Under the pieces are notes generated by a model that was not told the DNA's origin, ran no database searches, and was given only the letters and a program-made list of their open reading frames with translations. Below, in pieces: positions 34,654 to 43,887 of a DNA stretch of 64,000 nucleotides. The stretch covers positions 62,001 through 126,000 of the forward strand of contig NC_018015.1 of the NCBI RefSeq assembly GCF_000265525.1, in the 5' to 3' direction. This DNA comes from Thermococcus cleftensis (GTDB lineage: Archaea; Methanobacteriota_B; Thermococci; Thermococcales; Thermococcaceae). Both the position numbers and the translations under genes were made by a program. Position 1 is the stretch's first letter. The number at the start of each line of letters is the position of its first letter.

Positions 34654-36630
34654 ATGATGAAGGTGGTCGCCCTCGCAGGAAACCCGAACGTTGGCAAGAC
34701 GACCATATTCAACGCGCTGACCGGACTGAGACAGCACGTTGGCAACTGGCCCGGCGTGACCGTGGAGAAGAAGGAGGGAGTGCTGGAGTACCAGGGGCAG
34801 AGGTTTCTTGTCGTGGATCTGCCCGGTACCTACTCCCTCACGGCCCACTCGGTGGACGAGCTCGTGACGAGGGATTTCCTCCTCAAGGGGAGCGCCGACG
34901 TGGTCGTGAACGTGGTAGATGCGACCGCGCTTATGAGGAACCTCTTTCTCACGATGGAGATACTTGAGATGGGCCTGGATAACGTCATAATAGCCCTCAA
35001 CAAGCTCGACCTCGCAGAGAAGCACGGGATAGAGATAAACGTGAAGCGAATGGAGGAAACCCTGGGCGTTCCTGTTGTTCCGCTCAGCGCCAAGGAGGGA
35101 GTGGGCTTAGAGGAGCTGAAGGAAAAGATATACCAGATGGCCAACGGACTTCTTAAAGAACGCCCCGTGATTCCCCGCTATGACCCGGAGGTCGAGAGGG
35201 AGATAGAGCACATAACTGAGGTTCTCAGGGGTACACCGCTAGCGGAAAAGTACAACCTCCGCTGGCTCGCGGTAAAGCTCCTCCAGCGCGACGACGGCGT
35301 GATAAAGCTCGTTCTGAGGCACCTCGGGAAGGAGAAGCTCGACGAGATAATGGGCCACATAGCCGAGGTGGAGGAGCGCTATAAGAGGGCGATGGACCTC
35401 ATAATAGCCAGCCAGAAGTACGAGTTCATAGACGGCCTCATGCACCGCTTCGTGAGGTACACGAAGGCAGAAGGCGAGAGCCTGAGCGACCAGCTCGACA
35501 GGATCCTGACGCACCCGGTTTACGGCCTGCTCGCCCTCTTTGGGGTCTTCTACCTGATGTTCAAGTTCGTCTTTGCCGTCGGCCTGCCGCTCCAGGAGCT
35601 CCTTGATGGAACGTTTTCGGCCTTTGGCGAGTGGCTAGCGCCCCACATAGCAAACGAGACTCTGAGGGGCCTTCTAGTGGACGGTGTAATAGCCGGCGTC
35701 GGCTCGGTTCTGAGCTTCTTCCCGCTCGTGTTCCTCCTCTTCCTGGCACTCTCGGTGCTCGAGGACGTTGGGTACATGGCCAGGGCCGCCGTCGTCATGG
35801 AGAGGATAATGCGCAAGTTTGGCCTTCCAGGGAAGAGCTTCATTCCCCTGGTTCTCGCCTTCGGCTGCAACGTCCCCGCCGTGATGGCCACCAGAACCCT
35901 CGACGAGGAGAGGGACAGACTGCTGACCATGCTCGTGAACCCCCTTATACCCTGCTCTGCCAGGCTCAGCGTTATAAGCTTCCTCGCAGGGGCGTTCTTC
36001 ACAGGGCATCAGGCGCTGGTCGCGGTGAGTATCTACGCCACCGCCGTGCTCCTGGCCTTGCTCATGGCCTGGCTGATAGGAAAACTGGTCGTCAAGGGGG
36101 AGGAAAGTCCGTTCATCATTGAGTTACCGGAGTACCTTATCCCCTCGTGGAGAACCGTGATGCTCCACTCCTGGGAGAGGAGCAAGGAGTTCGTCAAGAA
36201 GGCCGGAACGATAATCCTCCTCGGCTCGATAGCGATATGGTATCTCAGCAACTACCCCGTTCCGATAGGCACTGGCGAGAGCTACGCCGAAAAGCTGGGC
36301 ATGTTCTTCGAGCCCTACATGAAACTGATGGGCCTCGACTGGAAGGCGGCAGTTAGTCTGCTGTTCGGAATAATCGCTAAGGAGAACGTCATATCGACCT
36401 ACGGGATAATCTACGGAAGCGAGGAGGCAATAGTCGGTGCCATGACGCCGCTCCAGGCCTACGTGCTCGGCATGGTAACGACCCTGTACGTGCCGTGCAT
36501 AGCGACGATAGCCGCGATAAGGGCCGAAAGCGGCTGGAAGTGGGCGGCCTTCACGGTGGTTTATATGATGGTCCTGGCGAGTATCGTGGGAATCCTGATA
36601 TGGAACATCGGGACTGCCCTGGGCTACTGA
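34654..36630 (+). CDS. feoB: Ferrous iron transporter FeoB
   Basis: 658 aa from the first ATG behind GAGGTG. The G domain has G1 GNPNVGKT (residues 9-16), switch region NWPGVTVEKKEG, G3 DLPGTYSL, G4 NKLD and G5 SAK. The membrane part carries the two gate domains with the conserved FGCNVPAVMATRTL and PCIATIAAI cysteine segments. It takes up Fe2+ across the cytoplasmic membrane, needed for the many ferredoxin-dependent enzymes of Thermococcus. It is the middle gene of feoA-feoB-feoC-like and is controlled from the DtxR-type boxes. Confidence 0.97.
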   Translation: MMKVVALAGNPNVGKTTIFNALTGLRQHVGNWPGVTVEKKEGVLEYQGQRFLVVDLPGTYSLTAHSVDELVTRDFLLKGSADVVVNVVDATALMRNLFLTMEILEMGLDNVIIALNKLDLAEKHGIEINVKRMEETLGVPVVPLSAKEGVGLEELKEKIYQMANGLLKERPVIPRYDPEVEREIEHITEVLRGTPLAEKYNLRWLAVKLLQRDDGVIKLVLRHLGKEKLDEIMGHIAEVEERYKRAMDLIIASQKYEFIDGLMHRFVRYTKAEGESLSDQLDRILTHPVYGLLALFGVFYLMFKFVFAVGLPLQELLDGTFSAFGEWLAPHIANETLRGLLVDGVIAGVGSVLSFFPLVFLLFLALSVLEDVGYMARAAVVMERIMRKFGLPGKSFIPLVLAFGCNVPAVMATRTLDEERDRLLTMLVNPLIPCSARLSVISFLAGAFFTGHQALVAVSIYATAVLLALLMAWLIGKLVVKGEESPFIIELPEYLIPSWRTVMLHSWERSKEFVKKAGTIILLGSIAIWYLSNYPVPIGTGESYAEKLGMFFEPYMKLMGLDWKAAVSLLFGIIAKENVISTYGIIYGSEEAIVGAMTPLQAYVLGMVTTLYVPCIATIAAIRAESGWKWAAFTVVYMMVLASIVGILIWNIGTALGY

Positions 36631-36639
36631 GGTGTTGGA

Positions 36640-36909
36640 ATGCTGGAGAGGATCCTGGAACTCTTGGAGAAGGGGAAAAGTCTGGACGAGATAGCGAAGG
36701 AGCTGGGGGTTCCAAGGGACGAGGTCGCCGGCGCCATGGAGGTGCTGGCAGACCTCGGTTACCTGGAGCGGGTGGAAGTGGGGGAGAGCCCCTGCGCCAC
36801 CTGTCCCCTTAAGAGCGTCTGTCCCGGCTCCTGCTTCCGCTTCAAGGGGAAGGTATATCAACTCCCAGATTTCAGGCTCGACTGGAAGGACAGGGTATCG
36901 AAACCGTGA
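36640..36909 (+). CDS. FeoC-like winged-helix protein with four-cysteine cluster
   Basis: 89 aa, 9 bp after feoB. Residues 1-50 form a winged helix (LERILELLEKGKSLDEIAKELG, AGAMEVLADLGYLERV). Residues 51-70 hold four cysteines in CATCPLKSVCPGSC, suited to an Fe-S cluster. Bacterial FeoC has the same order (winged helix then Fe-S cysteines) and regulates FeoB stability. The match is by layout and position rather than close sequence identity. Confidence 0.8.
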   Translation: MLERILELLEKGKSLDEIAKELGVPRDEVAGAMEVLADLGYLERVEVGESPCATCPLKSVCPGSCFRFKGKVYQLPDFRLDWKDRVSKP

Positions 36910-37040
36910 TTGGCCCTTGCAGGGCTTATATTTTTTCCGCAATTAAACCCAATTTTTGGGGCAAAACACTTATGTGGGGCCTAAACGCGGATTTTTCGAA
37001 CTTTTCACCGTCAGTTAAATCCGCCACCGCGGGTTATATA

Positions 37041-37056
37041 TTTTATGGCCGTAAAA
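37041..37056 (+). promoter_or_regulatory. Palindrome in the promoter of the nucleotidyltransferase gene
   Basis: TTTTA-TGGCCG-TAAAA, an inverted repeat between two TATA-like elements (GTTATATA at 37033-37040 and CATATAAAACC at 37058-37067). It resembles the palindrome over the gap promoter (17127-17142). The surrounding 36910-37094 gap is AT-rich and has no other recognisable content. Confidence 0.35.
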
Positions 37057-37094
37057 CATATAAAACCCCCCGTCGAAATGTAGACGGTGATACC

Positions 37095-38336
37095 ATGAAG
37101 GCGGTTATTCTTGCAGGTGGTTTCGGGACGAGGCTGAGGCCAATCTCATCGACCAGGCCCAAGCCGATGGTCCCGGTTCTCGGAAAACCGAACCTCCAGT
37201 ACATCCTTGAGAGCCTGGAGAAGGTCCAAGAGATAGATGAAGTCATTCTCTCGGTTCACTACATGAGGGGAGAGATCAGGGAGTTCATAGAGGAGAAGAT
37301 GGTCGATTACCCGAAGGATATAAGGTTCGTCAATGACCCGATGCCGCTCGAAACCGGCGGAGCGCTCAAGAACGTTGAGGAGTACGTGAGTGAGGACTTC
37401 CTCGTCATCTACGGTGACGTTTTCACGAACTTCGACTTCAGGGAGCTCATCGAAGCCCACAGGAACAACGACGGCCTCATAACGGTCGCGGTGACCAAGG
37501 TCTACGACCCTGAGAAATACGGTGTCGTCGAGCTGGACGACGGAAACAGGGTGACCCACTTCGAGGAGAAACCCCACAGGCCCAGGACCAACCTCGTCGA
37601 TGCAGGCATCTACGTCGTGAACAGGAAAGTCCTCGAGGAGATACCGAAGGGCAAGGAGGTCTACTTCGAGAGGGAGGTACTCCCGAAGTACGTCGCCAGG
37701 GGCGAGGTCTACGCCCACAAGATACCGCGCGGGAACTACTGGATAGACCTCGGAACCCCCGAGGACCTCTTCTACGCCCACCAGGTGGCGATGGACGAGA
37801 TAACCAGGGAGAACGGCTACTTCGTCGTCAGGGAGGGGACCGAAGTCCCGGAGGACGTCGAGATACAGGGCCCGGTTTACATAGACGAGGGGGTCAAGAT
37901 CGGGCACGGCGTCAAGATAAAGGCCTACACCTACATAGGCCCGAACACCGTGGTGGAGGACAGGGCCTACCTCAAGCGCTCGATACTCATCGGCCACGAC
38001 GTGGTTCGCGAGAGGGCCGAGATAAAGGACAGCATTCTCGGCGAAGGTGTCGTCGTCGGGAAGAACGTTATACTCAAGGAAAACGCCGTCGTCGGCGACT
38101 ACGCAAGGATATACGACAACCTCGTCATCTACGGCGCCAAGATACTGCCCTGGAAGAAGGTCGAGGAGTACGAGGCCTACATCAGGATAAAGCTCGACCC
38201 GACCAAGGTGAGGCCCGGCGCCACGCCGGAGCGCTGCCCGCTCGGCCTGCCCGAGTGCATCTACACGAAGTTCAAGGCCATCGCTGGAGAAAAGCCGCCC
38301 TGCGACGAGTGCATAGAGAACCAGTGGCTCTTCTGA
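37095..38336 (+). CDS. NDP-sugar pyrophosphorylase (mannose-1-P guanylyltransferase / glucose-1-P nucleotidyltransferase type)
   Basis: 413 aa from the ATG behind GGTGATACC. Residues 1-235 are the nucleotidyltransferase: LAGGFGTRLRPIS signature with KPMVPVLGKP, YGDVF metal site, FEEKP. Residues about 250-360 are a left-handed beta-helix of hexapeptide repeats (VEIQGPVYIDEGVKIGHGVKI). The tail has two cysteine pairs (RCPLGLPEC, PPCDEC) that may bind a metal. It makes an activated sugar, GDP-mannose or a UDP/dTDP-sugar, for glycans or compatible solutes. The nucleotide preference cannot be decided. Confidence 0.88.
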   Translation: MKAVILAGGFGTRLRPISSTRPKPMVPVLGKPNLQYILESLEKVQEIDEVILSVHYMRGEIREFIEEKMVDYPKDIRFVNDPMPLETGGALKNVEEYVSEDFLVIYGDVFTNFDFRELIEAHRNNDGLITVAVTKVYDPEKYGVVELDDGNRVTHFEEKPHRPRTNLVDAGIYVVNRKVLEEIPKGKEVYFEREVLPKYVARGEVYAHKIPRGNYWIDLGTPEDLFYAHQVAMDEITRENGYFVVREGTEVPEDVEIQGPVYIDEGVKIGHGVKIKAYTYIGPNTVVEDRAYLKRSILIGHDVVRERAEIKDSILGEGVVVGKNVILKENAVVGDYARIYDNLVIYGAKILPWKKVEEYEAYIRIKLDPTKVRPGATPERCPLGLPECIYTKFKAIAGEKPPCDECIENQWLF

Positions 38337-38514
38337 TGCGCTTTTCAAATTTTCTGTCCGTTTCTGGCCAGTAAGTTTTATTTTTAATCTTAGAACACAC
38401 TAGGCGCCTGGCGATATTCTGGTCTCCTCGATTTTGTCAATTCGATAGTGCACGACAGCCGATCCAGCCCAGGATATCAATATAAGAAGATCATGCCCAA
38501 AATCAAAACCCTCC

Positions 38515-41079
38515 CTTTCAATTCTCCCAGAGTCTTATTGCAACGTGATGACGCCCCACCACATCTTTTTAGTTTATGTTACTTTCAATTCTCCCAGAGT
38601 CTTATTGCAACGGGCTTCATGAACGGCTCATTCTCCTTTCAATTCTTCTTTCAATTCTCCCAGAGTCTTATTGCAACCAGCTTTGAAATGCTCGCGAGGA
38701 AGTTCGACATCCCCACTTTCAATTCTCCCAGAGTCTTATTGCAACCTGGGTTGGCGTCAAGATAATACAATGCCCCCTCCCCTTTCAATTCTCCCAGAGT
38801 CTTATTGCAACTGTGCTGTGGGCCTTTGCAAAGACTCTCTCCTATGTCACTTTCAATTCTCCCAGAGTCTTATTGCAACCTGCCTACCGTAACGGCCTTG
38901 GTAAACTGCGTTTCCCCTTTCAATTCTCCCAGAGTCTTATTGCAACGAAGCGGTTGATTTGGCTCAACCGCTCATCAACGTATTTCAATTCTCCCAGAGT
39001 CTTATTGCAACGCGAAAATTTTTGATTTTTTGGCACAGAAAGTTAGCAATTTCAATTCTCCCAGAGTCTTATTGCAACACACCACGGTCGCCCACCTTCC
39101 GCTCAATCCTGAATTTCAATTCTCCCAGAGTCTTATTGCAACTCAAAAACAAAACCACCGTTCCCGCCGTTCCCCTTATATTTCAATTCTCCCAGAGTCT
39201 TATTGCAACCCATCATAACCGCCATACTACTCCCCAACATAACCATTTCAATTCTCCCAGAGTCTTATTGCAACTAGCGGCTGACCCACAAGTTAAAGCC
39301 GCTAATCTGGTATTTCAATTCTCCCAGAGTCTTATTGCAACCTCTCTTCTTATAAAAGGTTTACTTCCAGTGGAACCACATTTCAATTCTCCCAGAGTCT
39401 TATTGCAACTCCATGGCCCCGGCCAATGCGATGAACGCGTCGGCCAATTTCAATTCTCCCAGAGTCTTATTGCAACAGAGATAAAGGGGAAAGCCGCTAC
39501 AAACCTGGAAAAATTTCAATTCTCCCAGAGTCTTATTGCAACACCGCCGACTACAAGTTCTACATCGTGCCGAATCCATTTCAATTCTCCCAGAGTCTTA
39601 TTGCAACAAAATCCTTGAGCGCGTGTTCAAGGAGGCAGTGAAGACATTTCAATTCTCCCAGAGTCTTATTGCAACCCGCTATGGCGAGTATCCCTACACT
39701 TGCCTGCAACTCATTTCAATTCTCCCAGAGTCTTATTGCAACGGGCGCTCAAGACTGCTTTATGATAAAACCCCGATACTATTTCAATTCTCCCAGAGTC
39801 TTATTGCAACGCGCAGTAAAAACAGTGCCCGACTGCCTGGAATAATGCATTTCAATTCTCCCAGAGTCTTATTGCAACCTCTGGCCTTGGCCTTATCTTT
39901 AACCTTCAGCTTCAATTTCAATTCTCCCAGAGTCTTATTGCAACTTCCGTTCTGCTTGAAGTATTCAACGATAACTTCAATTTCAATTCTCCCAGAGTCT
40001 TATTGCAACAGGACGTTGAGCGGGTGAGGGAACTGAGGGAGACTTTATTTCAATTCTCCCAGAGTCTTATTGCAACAGCCTCTTATGCACTGAACCAGAA
40101 TTCTCCAGAATTCATTTCAATTCTCCCAGAGTCTTATTGCAACAAAATCCTTGAGCGCGTGTTCAAGGAGGCAGTGAAGACATTTCAATTCTCCCAGAGT
40201 CTTATTGCAACGCTTAAGTAGGCGTTGCCTTCTTTTGTTACATAATAATTTCAATTCTCCCAGAGTCTTATTGCAACACCTTATCTCTCTCACTCATTCT
40301 CGCTCACCTCTCGATTTCAATTCTCCCAGAGTCTTATTGCAACCATCTTGCCGTCTTTCTGCTAAGTTGGTGGCAAATTCATTTCAATTCTCCCAGAGTC
40401 TTATTGCAACCGAGACAGACGTTCCAAATAAAATGGAACAGAAATTTCAATTCTCCCAGAGTCTTATTGCAACTTCTGGAGGTTTGGACTAAGGAGGCTG
40501 ACGGCCACCCCATTTCAATTCTCCCAGAGTCTTATTGCAACGACCATCGCCGCAAGCCTGCCCTTGTGTGCTTCGTCATTTCAATTCTCCCAGAGTCTTA
40601 TTGCAACACTAAAACCGCCTCGCTCGATTGGGTTTGTGGTGAAAGTGATTTCAATTCTCCCAGAGTCTTATTGCAACGGCCTGGAGGAGTTTGCAGGCGC
40701 CGTAAGTTCCGTAGATTTCAATTCTCCCAGAGTCTTATTGCAACCTATGACGTCGAGCTTTTTGATTTTTGTCGGGTCGAGATTTCAATTCTCCCAGAGT
40801 CTTATTGCAACTCGGAGAGTGGGAGGGCTTTCTCGCGGTAACGGATAGATTTCAATTCTCCCAGAGTCTTATTGCAACGCTGAGCATGTGGGTAAGCTGG
40901 TTGAGGTGAAGGGTCGATTTCAATTCTCCCAGAGTCTTATTGCAACATTCAGCCTCATTCTCTGCTATTTCTGCTATTTCCTCATTTCAATTCTCCCAGA
41001 GTCTTATTGCAACTTCTTCTCATTGTCGAGGTAGATGATGACTCCGTAGATTTCAATTCTCCCAGAGTCTTATTGCAAC
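38515..41079 (-). CRISPR. CRISPR array, 39 repeats and 38 spacers
   Basis: Thirty-nine copies of a 30-bp repeat that, in transcription direction, begins GTTGCAATAAG, continues ACTCTGGGA and ends GAATTGAAA plus G or T. Spacers are 33-40 bp, mostly 36-38. The tag ATTGAAA(G/T) and the leader at the right end show transcription on the minus strand, so 38515 is the old end and 41079 the new end. The seven oldest repeats (38515-38946) end in G and the 32 others end in T. Spacer 39608-39645 is repeated exactly at 40144-40181. Spacer 38612-38647 carries a partial repeat. No cas genes are in the window, so Cas proteins act in trans. Confidence 0.99.
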
Positions 41080-41140
41080 AGGGCGGGAATTCCGCCCGTT
41101 CGCCCAGTAAAAGCCTATGCAGTCTCGAATATTTAAGCCT
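41080..41140 (-). promoter_or_regulatory. CRISPR leader core: promoter and leader-repeat junction hairpin
   Basis: On the minus strand the TATA element CTTAAATATTC (41127-41137) predicts a transcript start near 41106, about 26 nt before the first repeat. Between them a GC-rich inverted repeat, GGGCGGAATTCCCGCCC on the minus strand (41081-41097), sits one base from the repeat. Leader sequences direct both array transcription and insertion of new spacers at the adjacent repeat. Confidence 0.7.
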
Positions 41141-41679
41141 TTCTGAAGACCACTGGAAAAGAGCCCGCCAAAAGTCGTGGATCCAAGAAGCCAAAGAGGA
41201 GGCAGCACCTCAAACACCCGCTCAACCGGCTGAATCCCCTGATGTATGAAAAAGTGCACACGATTTCCTGACCATTCCAAAGCGCTTAAAACGCCAAAAA
41301 ACCTCGAAGGCAGATTAAAATGCAAAAAGAAACTGTTTCCACTGGGATAAGGGTGTTTTCCAACCACCCCCTGCCTGTTTTTAGAATTCCGAAGAAAATT
41401 CGTTACAGTTCAATGTGCTCATCGCAACAAAAAGTTACAGATACAAAAGCCCAAAAATCGATCTCCGGGGGCACGTAAAGTGAAATTTTAAAAATCCGCC
41501 GCCACCAATGGGAGGAAATTCAAATCAAAATCACCTCAGCGTGATAATCTCACAGGGAGGGCGGTCGAAAGATATATATCAAATCCTGCATATTTTTCTC
41601 AGCTCTTAATAACCCATCGTAATGTTTAAAACCCGCAGGCCTTATAAGGCTCCAAACCCACAGCGGGACGGTGGTTAAA
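41141..41679. other. Non-coding region between CRISPR leader and metG
   Basis: About 540 bp, more AT-rich than the surroundings. The left part is probably distal CRISPR leader. The right part holds the metG promoter, with CCTTATAAGG-type TATA (about 41639-41648). Several A/T runs (ATTTTAAAAATCC near 41490, GATATATATC near 41570) look promoter-like. I see no convincing gene; short open frames here lack initiation signals. Confidence 0.6.
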
Positions 41680-43887
41680 ATGGTCAGGTACATAGTAACC
41701 TCAGCACTCCCTTACGCTAACGGGCCGATACACGCGGGACACCTTGCGGGAGCCTACCTCCCCGCGGACATCTTCGTGCGCTACCTCCGCCTCAGGGGCG
41801 AAGAGGTGCTCTTCATCTGCGGAACTGACGAGCACGGCACGCCGATAACCTTCCGCGCGCTCAAGGAGGGCAGGAGCCCGAGGGAGATAGTTGACGAGTT
41901 CCACGAGCACATAAAGACGACCTTCGAGAGGGCCAAGATAAGCTTCGACTACTTCGGCAGGACCGAGTTACCTGTCCACTACCGGGTGAGCCAGGAGTTC
42001 TTCCTAAAGGCCCTTGAGAACGGCCACCTCGTCAAGAAGGTCACCAAGCAGGCCTACTGCGAGCACGACAAGATGTTCCTGCCCGATCGGTACGTCATCG
42101 GAACGTGCCCCTACTGTGGTGCCGAAAACCAGCGCGGCGACCAGTGTGAGGTCTGCGGGAGGCCCTTAACGCCCGAGATCCTCATCAACCCGCGCTGCAA
42201 CATCTGTGGAAATCCGATAACCTTCAAGGACTCTGCCCACTACTACATTCGCATGCAGGACTTCGAGGACAGGCTGAGGGAGTGGGTCGAGGGACAGCAC
42301 TGGAAGCCCAACGTAAAGAACACCGTCCTCGGCTGGATCAACGAGGGGCTTGAGGAGAGGGCCATAACGCGCGACCTCGACTGGGGTATTCCGGTTCCCC
42401 TCGACGACGAGGACGTTAAGGGGAAGGTGCTCTACGTCTGGTTTGAAGCGCCCATAGGCTACATCTCGATCACCATCGAGGCCCTCAAGAGGGCCGGAAG
42501 GGAGGACGAGTGGAAGAAGTTCTGGCTCAACCTCGACGGCGAGACTAGGGTGATCCACTTCATAGGCAAGGACAACGTGCCCTTCCACGCGATATTCTGG
42601 CCGGCCTTTCTCATGGCCTACGGTAAATACAGGGACGATGAAACCGAGGCCGAGTGGCTTCTCCCCCACGACATCCCGGCCAACGAGTACCTCAACCTTG
42701 AGGGCAGGAAGTTCTCCACCAGCAGGAACTGGGCGATATGGGTCCACGAGTTCCTCGATGCCTTCCCGGCCGACTACCTGAGGTATTACCTCACCGCGAT
42801 AATGCCTGAAACAAGGGACAGCGACTTCAGCTTCGCCGACTTCAAGAGCAAGATAAACGAGGAGCTCGTCAACAACCTCGGCAACTTCGTTCACCGCGCG
42901 CTCACCTTCACCAACCGCTACTTCGATGGAGTGGTTCCTGAAAGGGGCGAGCTGGACGATCTCGACAGGGAGGCCTTCGAGGAGATCGAGAGGGCCTTCA
43001 AGGAAGTCGGGGAGCTGATAGGTCAGTACCGCTTCAAGGACGCCCTCAAGAGGGTCATGGAGCTGGCCATCTTCGGCAACCGCTACTTCGACTACCAGAA
43101 GCCGTGGAAGACAGCCAAAACCGACCGCGTGAGGACTGCCACAACCGTGAACATATCCCTCCAGCTCGTCAAGGCCCTCGGAATCCTCCTCGAACCGTTC
43201 CTGCCCGATGCGAGCGAGAAGATATGGCACCTCCTCAACCTCGAGGAGCTCAAGCGCTGGGAGTTCACCGAGATTAAAGCGGGCCATCGCGTCAGGAGGG
43301 CCACCCCGCTCTTCAGGAAGGTTACGGACGAGGACATCATCTACTTCATACTTAACTACATTGCCCGCGGAAACCCGGAGAGCGCGAGGCTCCTCCTCGA
43401 AAAGTACTACAGGCGCGACGACGTCGTTAAGGTTGCCCTCCAGCGCTTCAGGAACGAGGAGGAAGCTTTCGCAATCCTTAAGAGCGTCTACGGCGAGGGG
43501 GTTGAGGCCAAAGCCGAAAAACCCGAAAAGGCCAAGAAGAAGGGCAAGGGTGATGGGAAGATGAACTACATCAGCTTTGACGAGTTCTCGAAGCTCGACC
43601 TGAGGGTCGGGAGGATAATAAGCGTTGAGGACCACCCGAACGCCGACAGGCTCTACGTGGTCAGGGTTGACCTGGGCGACGAGGTCAGACAGCTCGTTGC
43701 TGGCCTCAAGAAATACTACAGCAAGGACGAGCTCCTCAACAAGACGGTGGTCATCGTAGCGAACCTTGAGCCGAAGAAGCTAAGGGGAGTGGAAAGCCAG
43801 GGAATGCTTCTGGCGGCCGACGACGGCGAGAACGTTGCCCTGCTCATGCCGGACAAAGAGGTTAAGCTGGGTGCCAAGATAAGGTAG
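41680..43887 (+). CDS. metG: Methionyl-tRNA synthetase with C-terminal tRNA-binding domain
   Basis: 735 aa from the ATG behind GGTGGTTAAA. Class I signature HAGHL is in ANGPIHAGHLAGAYLPAD and the KMSKS-equivalent is KFSTSRN. Two zinc knuckles (CPYCGAENQRGDQCEVCG and CNICGNPI) mark the archaeal type. Residues about 625-735, after a Lys/Glu-rich linker, are an EMAP/Trbp111-like OB-fold for tRNA binding (FSKLDLRVGRIISVEDHPNADRLY). In some archaea this domain is a separate gene; here it is fused. It charges initiator and elongator tRNA-Met. Confidence 0.97.
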   Translation: MVRYIVTSALPYANGPIHAGHLAGAYLPADIFVRYLRLRGEEVLFICGTDEHGTPITFRALKEGRSPREIVDEFHEHIKTTFERAKISFDYFGRTELPVHYRVSQEFFLKALENGHLVKKVTKQAYCEHDKMFLPDRYVIGTCPYCGAENQRGDQCEVCGRPLTPEILINPRCNICGNPITFKDSAHYYIRMQDFEDRLREWVEGQHWKPNVKNTVLGWINEGLEERAITRDLDWGIPVPLDDEDVKGKVLYVWFEAPIGYISITIEALKRAGREDEWKKFWLNLDGETRVIHFIGKDNVPFHAIFWPAFLMAYGKYRDDETEAEWLLPHDIPANEYLNLEGRKFSTSRNWAIWVHEFLDAFPADYLRYYLTAIMPETRDSDFSFADFKSKINEELVNNLGNFVHRALTFTNRYFDGVVPERGELDDLDREAFEEIERAFKEVGELIGQYRFKDALKRVMELAIFGNRYFDYQKPWKTAKTDRVRTATTVNISLQLVKALGILLEPFLPDASEKIWHLLNLEELKRWEFTEIKAGHRVRRATPLFRKVTDEDIIYFILNYIARGNPESARLLLEKYYRRDDVVKVALQRFRNEEEAFAILKSVYGEGVEAKAEKPEKAKKKGKGDGKMNYISFDEFSKLDLRVGRIISVEDHPNADRLYVVRVDLGDEVRQLVAGLKKYYSKDELLNKTVVIVANLEPKKLRGVESQGMLLAADDGENVALLMPDKEVKLGAKIR

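Noticed and set aside
36906-37094. A 63-codon N-terminal extension of the NDP-sugar pyrophosphorylase.
   Set aside because: The conserved nucleotidyltransferase motif starts at the internal Met, and the extension covers an AT-rich promoter with TATA elements and a palindrome.
40077-40113. A spacer with two GAATTC sites around TCCA that looks like a degenerate repeat.
   Set aside because: The likeness to the repeat covers only about ten bases, and the spacer has normal length between two full repeats.
38448-40848. Many plus-strand open frames of 60-220 codons with repeated peptides such as FQFSQSLIAT and ISILPESYCN.
   Set aside because: They are translations of the CRISPR repeat in its three frames. 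The array is transcribed from the other strand.
41053-41367. A 104-codon minus-strand frame running from the intergenic region into the first CRISPR repeat.
   Set aside because: It reads through the leader promoter and ends inside the repeat, has no ribosome site and no family-like pattern.
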